Part shown: piece by piece, positions 48,487 to 56,941 of the stretch
Layout: the number at the start of each line of letters is the position of its first letter
How positions within the stretch are numbered: the first letter of the stretch is position 1
Assembly: GCA_905480215.1 (NCBI GenBank)
Contig: CAJQPL010000020.1
Span: 1 to 58,163, forward strand
Origin: an uncultured Woeseiaceae bacterium
Lineage (GTDB): Bacteria; Pseudomonadota; Gammaproteobacteria; Steroidobacterales; Woeseiaceae
DNA: 58,163 nucleotides
Direction of reading: 5' to 3'
Notes under the pieces: generated by a model
What the model saw: the letters and a program-made list of their open reading frames with translations, nothing else
What the model was told of the DNA's origin: nothing
Database searches by the model: none
Translations under genes and position numbers: made by a program

Positions 48487-49983
48487 CTAAGGCAACGCGC
48501 CGGCTCGGGATAACAGGTACTCAGACAGCATTGGCACCGGTCGACCGGTTGAACCTTTCTGAGCACCAGACTTCCATGCCACGCCTGCGATATCCAGATG
48601 CGCCCAATTCATGCCGCTCGTATACCTGCCAAGGAAACAGGCTGCAGTCACAGAACCGCCACCGGCTCCGCCGATGTTCGCCATGTCAGCAAAGTTGCTC
48701 TTGAGCTGTGCATCGTACTGAGGGCCCATCGGCATTGGCCAGCCAATGTCCTCTGAAGTCTTGCCGGCAGCGAATAGTGCATCTTGCAAGTCGTCATTGT
48801 TTGCGTAGATGGCGCTGCGATGATGTCCAAGTGCAACGACGCAGGCGCCGGTTAGCGTGGCAACGTCGATGATTGCTTCCGGTTTGAATCGCTTTGAGTA
48901 GGTGAGTGCGTCGCAAAGAATCAGGCGACCTTCCGCGTCGGTGTTAAGAACCTCGATGGTTTGGCCGGACATGCTCTTGACGATGTCGCCGGGTTTTGTC
49001 GCCGTACTGCTCGGCATATTTTCGACCGCGGGTACAACGACGTACAGGTTGATGGGTAGCTGCATGCGACTAATGGCCGCCATAGTGCCGATAACGCTTG
49101 CGGCGCCGCACATATCAAACTTCATTTCGTCCATGCCGGAGCCGGGCTTCAATGAGATTCCGCCAGTGTCGAATGTGACGCCCTTGCCGACCAAAACGTA
49201 CGGTCGCTTGCTGCCACCATTCTTGTACTTCATGACGATCATCTTGGCGGGTTCGGTTGAGCCGGCCGTTACTGACATAAGCGATCCCATGCCAAGGCGC
49301 TTCATGTCGGCCTCGCTCAGGATCTGCGTAGTTAGCTTGCCGTTGCCGCTGGCAAGCTTCTTCGCGATCCGTGTGAGATAAGACGGCGTACAGACATTTG
49401 ACGGCAAATTGCCGAGGTCTTTAGCAACAGCAACGCCATTTGCGATAGCGTCGCCGTGTTCCGCACCGCGAGCAGTTTTCGCCGCGGCACCGCTTTTGGC
49501 GATCGAGTGGCCGACGGTAGACAACGGCATCGGTTTTTTCTTGCGACCGCTTTTCAACTGATCGAATTTGTATAGGGCATCACCGATCGCTTCGACTGAG
49601 TGCCGTGCGAGGTAGTAGGAATCACTGTTCTTGACCGTTTCAAGAGTCAACGTATTAAGTATCTGCCGCGTCTTGCTGTTGCTCAGCGAACGAATACTGG
49701 CTGCCACGGCCTTTTTGAAGCCGATGGCGTCAAGCGCTCCGGACTTGCCGAGGCCAACGACGGCTACGCGAGCGGCCTTGACGCCTGCGACCTCAGTTAG
49801 AACTGTACAGCGGCCAATCTGGCTTGCGATGTCACCGGTCTTAATGAGCTTCTGAATGCGCCCATTGCTGGCTGTATCAATTTCAGCGGCACCAACGCCT
49901 AGTTTGCCGCGATTGTAGACGCCAACAATGACGCAATCTGTCGCACGCTTGGAGGCATTGCTTGTGGTTGTAAAGTATTTCAT
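48487..49983 (-). CDS. pepA: Leucyl aminopeptidase PepA (M17)
   Basis: Hexameric metal-dependent aminopeptidase; in E. coli it also binds DNA. From ATG 49983 it is 498 residues. The metal and catalytic motifs are canonical: LVGKGVTFDTGG and the intact signature NTDAEGRL. The frame extends upstream to 50091, but that part lies in the lptF intergenic region and is not conserved. It is divergent from lptF with 106 bases between, as in most gammaproteobacteria. Confidence 0.96.
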   Translation of the reverse strand: MKYFTTTSNASKRATDCVIVGVYNRGKLGVGAAEIDTASNGRIQKLIKTGDIASQIGRCTVLTEVAGVKAARVAVVGLGKSGALDAIGFKKAVAASIRSLSNSKTRQILNTLTLETVKNSDSYYLARHSVEAIGDALYKFDQLKSGRKKKPMPLSTVGHSIAKSGAAAKTARGAEHGDAIANGVAVAKDLGNLPSNVCTPSYLTRIAKKLASGNGKLTTQILSEADMKRLGMGSLMSVTAGSTEPAKMIVMKYKNGGSKRPYVLVGKGVTFDTGGISLKPGSGMDEMKFDMCGAASVIGTMAAISRMQLPINLYVVVPAVENMPSSTATKPGDIVKSMSGQTIEVLNTDAEGRLILCDALTYSKRFKPEAIIDVATLTGACVVALGHHRSAIYANNDDLQDALFAAGKTSEDIGWPMPMGPQYDAQLKSNFADMANIGGAGGGSVTAACFLGRYTSGMNWAHLDIAGVAWKSGAQKGSTGRPVPMLSEYLLSRAGALP

Positions 49984-50089
49984 GAATTTTGAGGCTGCCT
50001 TGGTTATTGTTCGAAGACTGTCACGGATAAAATAAAAACGGTAGTCTAACTGTTTCAGTACCCTACAGCTACGGCATTCCCAGACTCTC

Positions 50090-51172
50090 ATGATTCGAAT
50101 TTTGGACCGCTATATTTTCCGCGAAATCGCCACCAGTTGGGTGGGCGTAACCGCTGTGTTGCTGCTGATCCTGCTGACCAATCAGTTTGCCCGAGTCCTT
50201 GGTGATGTGGCAAAGGGCAAATTGCCGAAGAATGCGGTATTTGATGTAATTGGCCTGTCGGCGGTCCAGTACTTAACCATTTTAGTGCCGATTGGACTGT
50301 TTCTGGCCACGATGCTGGCTCTGGGCCGACTTTATCGTGACAGTGAGATGCCGGCGATGATGGCGTGTCGCGTCGGTCCGTCCGGAATTTACCGACCGCT
50401 TACCTGGTTGACCGTGCCGCTGGTGCTCGTTGTTGCCTGGCTTTCAATTCAAGGCGGACCCTGGGCCTTGACCGCTGTCGAGCGTATCGGCGCTGAGGCA
50501 CGGCGTGAGGCGGACCTCGCGAGCATTGAACCCGGCCGCTTTACGATGTTTGGTCCGGATCGGGCAGTTGTCTACGGTAATAACGTGACCGCCGAAGGCA
50601 ATATGGAAAACGTTTTCATGCAGCGGCGCGCGGCCGATGGCTCAATAGAGGTCGTCATCGCGGAGCTCGGAGAAATGGTGGAGTCTGACGACGTCAATGT
50701 TCGCCTGTTGGTGTTGCATAACGGCAGGCGCTACGAGGGCATCCCGGGCACGTCGGAGTTTCGGGTCATCGAATTTGCCGAACATGGGGTTCCGTATCGG
50801 CTGCCAAGCGTGGAGACACCGAAACTTAAACCGCGGGCGATGTCGTTTTCTGCCTTGCTACGCTCTGATGATCCCGAACATATCGCCGAATGGCAGTGGC
50901 GACTCAGCGTCCCGTTGTCCACGCTAATTCTTGCCATCCTTGCCGTACCTTTGAGCCGCAGTCGGCCCCGGGCAGGACGTTACGGTCGCATCACAGTCGG
51001 TCTGCTGTTTTTTATTATCTATCTGAACATGATGAGCGCGGCCAAGGCCTGGGTTGAGCAATCAACTATTTCACCGCTGATAGGGATTTGGTGGGTGCAT
51101 ATTGTTGTGCTGTCATTTGCGCTCGGGCTCTTGGCAATTCAGAACGGTATGCACAAAAGGATTTTTCGATGA
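50090..51172 (+). CDS. lptF: LPS export permease LptF
   Basis: Inner-membrane subunit of the LptB2FG transporter that extracts lipopolysaccharide from the inner membrane. The protein of 360 residues has three N-terminal and three C-terminal membrane segments flanking a periplasmic beta-jellyroll domain (~130-260). It begins MIRILDRYIFREIATSW, typical of LptF. Its stop overlaps the lptG ATG (ATGA). Confidence 0.96.
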   Translation: MIRILDRYIFREIATSWVGVTAVLLLILLTNQFARVLGDVAKGKLPKNAVFDVIGLSAVQYLTILVPIGLFLATMLALGRLYRDSEMPAMMACRVGPSGIYRPLTWLTVPLVLVVAWLSIQGGPWALTAVERIGAEARREADLASIEPGRFTMFGPDRAVVYGNNVTAEGNMENVFMQRRAADGSIEVVIAELGEMVESDDVNVRLLVLHNGRRYEGIPGTSEFRVIEFAEHGVPYRLPSVETPKLKPRAMSFSALLRSDDPEHIAEWQWRLSVPLSTLILAILAVPLSRSRPRAGRYGRITVGLLFFIIYLNMMSAAKAWVEQSTISPLIGIWWVHIVVLSFALGLLAIQNGMHKRIFR

Positions 51173-52233
51173 CCGGAATCCTGAGCCAGTACATGATGCG
51201 CACCATATTGATGAGCACGGGACTTGTGCTGGTGGTGCTGTTAGCGCTGGCGGGCTTGTTTGAGTTTATTGCAGAACTCGATGATACGCGTGGCGACTAT
51301 CAAACCGGGTTGGCCATCGTATACACCTTACTGCGCCTGCCGAATCTGGCATTTGAGATGTTGCCAGTAGCCGTTTTGCTTGGCTCTCTGCTTGGCTTGG
51401 GTGCGCTCGCAGGTAATAGCGAGATTATTGTTATGCGCTCAGCGGGACTGTCGGTGAAAGAATTGGCCGCAATGGTTGCACTGACGGGTGGTGTGCTGTT
51501 GGTGATCACCGGCTTGCTCGGTGAGTTTATCGGGCCGCCACTCGATTTCTACGCCCGCAACATGCGGATGGAGGCTCGCTATCAACAAGAGGATGATAGC
51601 TTCGGCAACGAAACCTGGGTCAAAGATGGTTCAACGTTTCTGCACCTTGAAAAAGTCAGTCCGGAGTTCGAATTCGGCAGTCTGTACTTGTATAAATTTA
51701 AGAATGGTCAGTTGGCGTCAATTTCGATCGCCGAAAATTCTGGAATTGATGAGAATGACAGCTGGATTCTGGAAAACCTTCGCGTGACGCATTTCGAGCA
51801 GGATGGGGTACAAGTGCAAACCTCGTCCCGGGCGATCGAATCATTCGAGGTTAACTCTGATCTGCTCGGTAGCTCCATGGCAAAACCTTTAAGTTTGTCG
51901 GCCCGAGAACTGCTTAGTTATATCGACTATCTAGAGCGAAACAGTCTCGACACGACCAAGTACAAAACAGAGTTTTGGTTTCGCGTTGCGCGAACATCTA
52001 CGGTTTTGATCATGCCGGTTCTTGCGCTCGCATTTGTGTTCGGCTCTTTGCGAACAGGGGGAGCAGGCGGGCGACTAATGATTGGTGTTGTTATTGGCCT
52101 TGCTTACTATCTGGCGAGTGAAACGCTTGCTAATTCAGGTCAGGTTTTTAACCTAAATCCAATTTTCGTAACCTGGTTGCCTACTGCGATATTGGCGTTT
52201 GTAACGCTATTCGCGCTGTCGCGGATTCGTTAG
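51169..52233 (+). CDS. lptG: LPS export permease LptG
   Basis: Partner of LptF in LPS extraction, 354 residues with the same six-helix plus periplasmic domain plan. The frame opens at 51088 inside lptF, but ATG 51169 begins the proper MTGILSQYMMRTI sequence and overlaps the lptF stop by four bases. The stop codon overlaps the stop of the convergent RDD gene. Confidence 0.96.
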   Translation: MTGILSQYMMRTILMSTGLVLVVLLALAGLFEFIAELDDTRGDYQTGLAIVYTLLRLPNLAFEMLPVAVLLGSLLGLGALAGNSEIIVMRSAGLSVKELAAMVALTGGVLLVITGLLGEFIGPPLDFYARNMRMEARYQQEDDSFGNETWVKDGSTFLHLEKVSPEFEFGSLYLYKFKNGQLASISIAENSGIDENDSWILENLRVTHFEQDGVQVQTSSRAIESFEVNSDLLGSSMAKPLSLSARELLSYIDYLERNSLDTTKYKTEFWFRVARTSTVLIMPVLALAFVFGSLRTGGAGGRLMIGVVIGLAYYLASETLANSGQVFNLNPIFVTWLPTAILAFVTLFALSRIR

Positions 52234-52652
52234 CTAGCGTCTTTCGGGTAGTGCACAATGCGCGTCTTGCTGATGCGATCGTGCCAGGTCAATCGATCCT
52301 TGCCCCACAATGACCAGAGGAAGCCGAGCCCCGCTGGTGCCCACGATAGCAGCGCCGCGAATAAACGAAGATTTAGTGCAGCGAACTTAAGCTCGGATCC
52401 ATCAATCGACTCGAGCTGCAATCGCCATGACTGCATGCCCAGGGTTCGGCCGGAGCGCATCCAGAATCCAATAAAGAAAATGTAGATAACAATCGCCAGC
52501 GAGAGCCTGAAGAAGTGGTCCGTCAGCGGCGGTACCGCCTCGCCGCCACGCGCAGCAATAAACGGAATGCTGGTGAGCATGAGTAGTGCAAAAAGCAATA
52601 AACCGTCGTAGATCATGGCGCCGATGCGGCGCAGTAGGGTGGTGTTTTGCAT
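52230..52652 (-). CDS. RDD family membrane protein
   Basis: A 140-residue protein with about three hydrophobic segments and the RDD-type start LLRRIGAMIYDGLLLFA, where the family Arg-Asp-Asp appears as Arg and Asp with changed spacing. Function unknown; some RDD proteins act as Na+/H+ antiporters. ATG 52652 is used; a TTG at 52667 could add five residues. Its stop (TAA) overlaps the lptG stop (TAG). Confidence 0.88.
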   Translation of the reverse strand: MQNTTLLRRIGAMIYDGLLLFALLMLTSIPFIAARGGEAVPPLTDHFFRLSLAIVIYIFFIGFWMRSGRTLGMQSWRLQLESIDGSELKFAALNLRLFAALLSWAPAGLGFLWSLWGKDRLTWHDRISKTRIVHYPKDAS

Positions 52653-52718
52653 TATGCTGTTCTGCAATTGTTATTGAATGGGTTCATGTAAGTTCGTCGT
52701 TACTTTGCGCGCGCTTCA

Positions 52719-54071
52719 TCAGGTGAGACCCTGATCCTTTAAAGCAATCGCCTTGCGTTTGTATTCTCTGCCGAGCCATAGCGCATAGAATAACCAAAGT
52801 GCTGCGAACGGTAGCATGACGACCGACACTCCCGCGATGCTCAAGCTAACTATCAGCTTACCGGCGATGCTCAGGCTCATCATTAATTTAACAGACCATG
52901 TGCCAACAATATCGCCGAAGCGGTATATCGCCGTATCGATGAAATTCTTGGCTTTGTACTTTTCTTCAGCTGTAACAACCGAATACAGCATGTCTGTTGG
53001 TGGCTTGCTAAATGCAAAGCCAAGACCACGGCGCGCGATTGTCAGAAGTGCCACAACGCCGAGAATTGGATCTATGGCGAGGTAAGCGAAACCTATGACA
53101 GAAATTATCGGCATGATCGCCAGCGAGCGACCAATGCCAAGTTTTGTGACGACATGTCGAACCAGGAACATCTGTCCGATCAGTGCGATCAGATTTGCCC
53201 AATTGTTGATGTTGGCGAAAAATGCGGTTCGTGCATTCTCGCCGGGAATGGCATCCGCAACCAGATTTGCTGCGAACATGTAGAGCGCGGTGCCGAGGAG
53301 ACTGGCAATAACCGAACACGCAGCGATTGCGAGGAAATAATTTGATTGAAAGACGTGCGTAATGCCGCTGAACGGATTGCCACCGAGAGGACGGTCTATC
53401 TCAACCGTTTTCTGCGCTTGTGATTCTTTCGTCTCAGTTATCCATTCGCGGAGTTTGCCGATACAGATAACGGCAACACTCAAAACCGCGGCCGCAATTG
53501 GGAACAGATTGGCATTACCAATGTCCTCGACAAAGGCCCGCGTCGCTCCACCGCCGACCAAAGCACCGACACTGCCACCGGCGGTAATCAGGCCAAATAG
53601 TCTCCGGCCTTGCACGCGAGTGTAGATATCCGCCATAAAGCTCCAAAATACAGAGACGACGAACAGATTGAACACACTTAGCCACAAAAAGAAGGTGCGA
53701 CCGAGCCAGATCGGACTAAATTCACCTTCGGTAAAAATCAGGAACAAAACCCAAAAAACAAGAATATTGCATATGAAGAAAAGGTAAATCCAGGGTAGGA
53801 ATGTCTGCCTCGGGTAACGCGAAGTAACCCAGCCAAAAATTGGCGTGGCAACCATCATCAAGGCGAACGTACCCATGAAAAGGTAAGGAATCGTGTCGGG
53901 TCCGCTGCCTACCGCCATCGACTCTCTGATAGGGCGCAGTATGTAATACGAAGCCAGTACGCAGAAGAAATAGGCCAGCGACCAGCCGACAGCCTTGTAT
54001 TCGTCTGCTTTGACATCAAAAAGGCTGCCGAACACAAATGTGCGAAACTTCAATATTAGGTTGCTGCCCAT
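52719..54071 (-). CDS. ATP/ADP translocase-like (NTT/MFS) carrier
   Basis: About 450 residues from ATG 54071, with roughly eleven to twelve hydrophobic segments. The LFDVKADEYKAVGWSLAYFF and YYILRPIRESM regions are typical of the Npt1/NTT-like carrier family, which includes obligate parasites' ATP/ADP exchangers and uncharacterised members in free-living proteobacteria. The substrate here is unknown. The frame opens as far as 54143, but that would run into the divergent MAPEG start (54118). ATG 54071 leaves a 46-base divergent gap. Start choice is moderately sure. Confidence 0.82.
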   Translation of the reverse strand: MGSNLILKFRTFVFGSLFDVKADEYKAVGWSLAYFFCVLASYYILRPIRESMAVGSGPDTIPYLFMGTFALMMVATPIFGWVTSRYPRQTFLPWIYLFFICNILVFWVLFLIFTEGEFSPIWLGRTFFLWLSVFNLFVVSVFWSFMADIYTRVQGRRLFGLITAGGSVGALVGGGATRAFVEDIGNANLFPIAAAVLSVAVICIGKLREWITETKESQAQKTVEIDRPLGGNPFSGITHVFQSNYFLAIAACSVIASLLGTALYMFAANLVADAIPGENARTAFFANINNWANLIALIGQMFLVRHVVTKLGIGRSLAIMPIISVIGFAYLAIDPILGVVALLTIARRGLGFAFSKPPTDMLYSVVTAEEKYKAKNFIDTAIYRFGDIVGTWSVKLMMSLSIAGKLIVSLSIAGVSVVMLPFAALWLFYALWLGREYKRKAIALKDQGLT

Positions 54072-54117
54072 AAGCAGTGCATAGTAATCATAAAAATAAC
54101 CAAAGGGTGGAAATATC

Positions 54118-54504
54118 ATGGAAGCAGTAGTAATTGTCACCATGCTGGCATTGATTCAGTACCTGTTCTTCGGCATTCAAGTCGGCTTAGCCAGGGCACG
54201 TTGTGACGTAAGTGCCCCATCAACTGGAGTCGGTAATTATGAGTTTGAGTGTGTGAACCGGGTTCACCAAAATACACTCGAGCAGTTGGTCTTTCTGCTC
54301 CCGGTTCTGTGGATTTTTGCCCACTATGTCGATCCGCTGTGGGGGGCGGGCTTTGGCGTCGTTTATTTGATCGGTCGACTAATTTATCGAGCGGCTTATA
54401 TAAAGGACCCCAAGAGCCGATCGCTGGGGTTCACGATTTCCGCTCTGCCGGGCATGATCATGGCGGCTTGGGTTTTGGTAGTAGCGATCATGTCGTACCT
54501 GTAA
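54118..54504 (+). CDS. MAPEG family membrane protein
   Basis: A 128-residue membrane protein with about four hydrophobic segments of the MAPEG family (glutathione- and eicosanoid-related membrane proteins). FECVNRVHQNTLEQLVFLLP is the family core and RLIYRAAYIKDPKSRSLGF the later conserved region. Bacterial members often have glutathione transferase activity, but the substrate is unknown. GGTGG lies eight bases before the ATG. It is divergent from the NTT-like carrier. Confidence 0.92.
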   Translation: MEAVVIVTMLALIQYLFFGIQVGLARARCDVSAPSTGVGNYEFECVNRVHQNTLEQLVFLLPVLWIFAHYVDPLWGAGFGVVYLIGRLIYRAAYIKDPKSRSLGFTISALPGMIMAAWVLVVAIMSYL

Positions 54505-54520
54505 CAGCTTTTGTATAAAG

Positions 54521-54552
54521 CGACGAGATTTGGCGCTGTTCAAATCTTGTCG
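54521..54552. terminator. Strong 12-bp hairpin after the MAPEG gene
   Basis: Arms 54521-54532 and 54541-54552 pair over twelve bases with one G-U wobble and an eight-base loop, starting 16 bases after the MAPEG stop. A small GCTTT/AAAGC stem directly precedes it. It is a good candidate end for MAPEG transcripts, but a continuous T-run does not follow on the plus strand, so intrinsic termination is uncertain. It may act as an RNA 3'-end stabiliser or in the leader of the next gene. Confidence 0.5.
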
Positions 54553-54594
54553 TTCGTCCGATGCTTTTGCTTCACTTAGGAAAGGAGAAGGACA

Positions 54595-55140
54595 ATGGCG
54601 AAATGGAGTTTTGCCACATTGGCAATGGCACTTTTGGTGGTGTTGCCGGCACAGCAATCAAACGCACAATTAAAGCCAATCAAGGTAGATGGCTGCGCAA
54701 AACTGGCGCGAGTAGTTTATTCCGAGGTCTCATCTTCCGCGATGTTCGGCACCGATCGGGCTGGCCCGTGGACAATAGATCTGGGGGAGGGTGACTTGGT
54801 GATATGCAGTCACACCGCCAAAACGGTTTCTCAGGCGTTTACGTCGGCAATGTTAAGGGCTGGTGTCGACGTATCGTGGGGGCGTGGCGATACGGACAGC
54901 GGAGACTTCTGCTGGAGTGGTTTTCTGTCGCAGTGTTATCCGGATCGTCAAAGACTTGCCTACTCAACGATCGGCAGCGATGCAGATTTTGTGCAAAAAA
55001 GTTGGTCAGTGGTTTCTCAGGCGGTGATGAGGGAAATGTATAACCCCTTTAGCAGTGACGAGATTCGATTTCGTGATTCTGACCTCAAGTTGCGGATGGG
55101 TTTGTCATTGCGATCGGTTAGCCGAGACGACAGGCGCTAG
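54595..55140 (+). CDS. Secreted protein of unknown function
   Basis: A 181-residue protein I do not recognise. It has a clear Sec signal peptide (hydrophobic 6-18, cleavage after SNA near 24). The mature part of about 157 residues contains four cysteines (in DGCAK, VICSH, DFCWS and SQCYP), an even number compatible with two disulfides in the periplasm. AGGAGAAGGA, a strong ribosome-binding site, precedes the ATG. It stands alone between the hairpin at 54521 and the convergent nhaA gene. Confidence 0.75.
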   Translation: MAKWSFATLAMALLVVLPAQQSNAQLKPIKVDGCAKLARVVYSEVSSSAMFGTDRAGPWTIDLGEGDLVICSHTAKTVSQAFTSAMLRAGVDVSWGRGDTDSGDFCWSGFLSQCYPDRQRLAYSTIGSDADFVQKSWSVVSQAVMREMYNPFSSDEIRFRDSDLKLRMGLSLRSVSRDDRR

Positions 55141-55261
55141 CCGGGACTCTGCTCGTCGACGAAAACTTCTTAGATGCCGCCGGCGAGTAGTTCCCCGCGA
55201 CTGCACCCGCAATATAATGCGGCTGTGCTTACAGATACTGAGGTGTCTGGCAAGCGGCAGT

Positions 55262-56461
55262 TCAGTCGCGCGGTGTCTTTGGCAAGCTGACATGAAACAG
55301 CGCATAGGCGACGACGGCTGACAATATCGAACCCACTAGAACGCCGAGGCGATCGCCACCAAAGTAGTCGCCGCTGCCGTGTTCAAATGCCAATCCTGCG
55401 ATAAAGAGGCTCATCGTAAATCCGATTCCGCAGGCGAACGCAACTCCGAGTAGTTGCAGCCAGTTAACGTTCATTGGAAGTTTGGCGATTCGCAGGCTAA
55501 TAGCGATCCAAACAAAGCTGAGAATACCCACCGGCTTACCGATGACTAGCCCGGCTGCGACGCCAAGTGTTACCGGATGAATCAGGCTTTCCATTGACAT
55601 GCCCGTCATCGACAGGCCGGCATTGGCGAACGCGAACATGGGTAAAATTGCGAAGGCGACCGGACCGTGCAGGTTATGCTCCAGCTCGCGCAGTGGCGAT
55701 CCTCCCTGAGCGTCACGCATTGGAATACAAAAAGCGATAAGAACGCCGGCCAAAGTCGCGTGAACGCCCGACTTGAGTACAGCGATCCACAGCACGATTC
55801 CTAACAAAATGTAGCTTGAGGTGCGAGTTACACCGAGCCTGTTCATTGTTACTGCGATCAGCAGGGCCGAAGCACCAATAGCAAGTGCGCTAAGTGATAG
55901 ATCACCGGAGTAGAACACGGCGATTATTACGATAGCGGCTAAGTCATCGAAAATGGCCAACGTCAGCAGAAAAACCTTTAATGAAGTTGGAGCGCGTGTT
56001 CCGAATGCACTCAACAAAGCCAATGCAAACGCGATATCGGTCGCTACCGGTATGGCCCAACCGTCCAACGCAATGGCGTCCCCCCAATTCAACCAGGCGT
56101 ATATTGCCGCCGGCACCACCATCCCCCCAAGAGCACCCATGCCCGGCAGAACAACTTGGGAAATCGACGATAATTCTCCTTCTGTCACTTCTCGTTTTAT
56201 CTCAAGTCCGACGAGAAAAAAGAAGACCGCCATTAGGCCGTCATTGACCCACAGCAGGAGTGGCTTGCCGATTGACAATGCGCCTACCTGAACCGCAACA
56301 GGAGTATTCAAAAGCGCGTCATAAAGGCCCGCAAGCGGCGAATTGGCGACAATCATCGCAAGTACAGCGGCGGCCAAGAGCAGAATTCCGCCAGCGGACT
56401 CGAGCTTGATGAAGTCAACGATGGCCGAAGACTTGGGCAATGATTTGTTTTGATCAGTCAT
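55262..56461 (-). CDS. nhaA: Na+/H+ antiporter NhaA
   Basis: Inner-membrane electrogenic antiporter that expels Na+ in exchange for protons. The 399 residues contain about twelve membrane segments, the ion-binding pair Asp172-Asp173 (AIFDDLAAI) and Asp142 (TDIAF), equivalent to E. coli Asp163/164 and Asp133. The FFFLVGLEIKRE pH-sensor region is intact. Expected in a marine or salt-exposed cell, though nhaA is widespread. Confidence 0.96.
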   Translation of the reverse strand: MTDQNKSLPKSSAIVDFIKLESAGGILLLAAAVLAMIVANSPLAGLYDALLNTPVAVQVGALSIGKPLLLWVNDGLMAVFFFLVGLEIKREVTEGELSSISQVVLPGMGALGGMVVPAAIYAWLNWGDAIALDGWAIPVATDIAFALALLSAFGTRAPTSLKVFLLTLAIFDDLAAIVIIAVFYSGDLSLSALAIGASALLIAVTMNRLGVTRTSSYILLGIVLWIAVLKSGVHATLAGVLIAFCIPMRDAQGGSPLRELEHNLHGPVAFAILPMFAFANAGLSMTGMSMESLIHPVTLGVAAGLVIGKPVGILSFVWIAISLRIAKLPMNVNWLQLLGVAFACGIGFTMSLFIAGLAFEHGSGDYFGGDRLGVLVGSILSAVVAYALFHVSLPKTPRD

Positions 56462-56501
56462 GGTTGTCTACAATTTCCAAAGCAAGCGCAGGTAATAAGG
56501 T

Positions 56502-56759
56502 CTAGCCGGTATCAATCGCTTCCCATTCAGCCACAACCAATTTGGCCTCTTCGAGGTCTTCTTCATCTACCATCACTCTCAGATTGCCGGCCGCGGCTAG
56601 CTCGCCAACACCTCCCTGCAGGTACTCGCCTTCAATTCTCGCCTCGATCCCGGCCTGCTGCAGCTGGTGCATGACCAAGTGAGCTTCGATATTGCTGGAG
56701 GCATCGTAGGCGACTTTAATGGGCGGGTTCGCTGTGTATGGTGGAGCAGGTGATGTTAT
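56502..56759 (-). CDS. DUF2007 (putative signal-transducing) protein
   Basis: A small protein of the DUF2007 family, recognised by IEAHLVMHQLQQAGIEAR, EGEYLQGG and VRVMV-type strand (NLRVMVDEEDLEEA). The family normally starts around residue KVAYDAS, but no ATG is near it. The start is therefore uncertain: TTG 56759 (CAGG upstream) is used here. The frame extends to an ATG at 56831, and a rare ATT start at 56720 would give the family-like length. The protein has no membrane segment. Function unknown. Confidence 0.7.
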   Translation of the reverse strand: MTSPAPPYTANPPIKVAYDASSNIEAHLVMHQLQQAGIEARIEGEYLQGGVGELAAAGNLRVMVDEEDLEEAKLVVAEWEAIDTG

Positions 56760-56891
56760 CAAACAAACCTGAAGTTTATTGTATGCGATGTGTAAAAATC
56801 GACGCAAGATTAAGGTGCATTGGTCGTCCATTCATCAGTTGGAACCATACACGCGGTTCTGGTCGACGTACTGGAATAACCTGGCGAATGT

Positions 56892-56910
56892 CCGCTTTCA
56901 CCCAAAGCGG
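56892..56910. repeat. Short perfect hairpin, possible dispersed element
   Basis: CCGCTTT (56892-56898) and AAAGCGG (56904-56910) form a seven-base perfect stem with a five-base loop, in the gap between the DUF2007 and patatin genes. No T-run follows on the minus strand, where the patatin transcript would end. The rest of this gap (56760-56941) shows nothing else recognisable. Confidence 0.35.
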
Positions 56911-56941
56911 TCGGTCAGTTTTGAACCCATCAAGCTGTTTC

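Noticed and set aside
54119-54143. Longer N-terminus for the ATP/ADP translocase-like carrier
   Set aside because: Starts at 54119 or 54143 would overlap the well-supported divergent MAPEG start, and the added residues do not resemble the family.
55207-55222. TATAAT inside a CCGCA/TGCGG stem between the secreted protein and nhaA
   Set aside because: No -35 element and no gene downstream on the plus strand; both features may be chance in a convergent gap.
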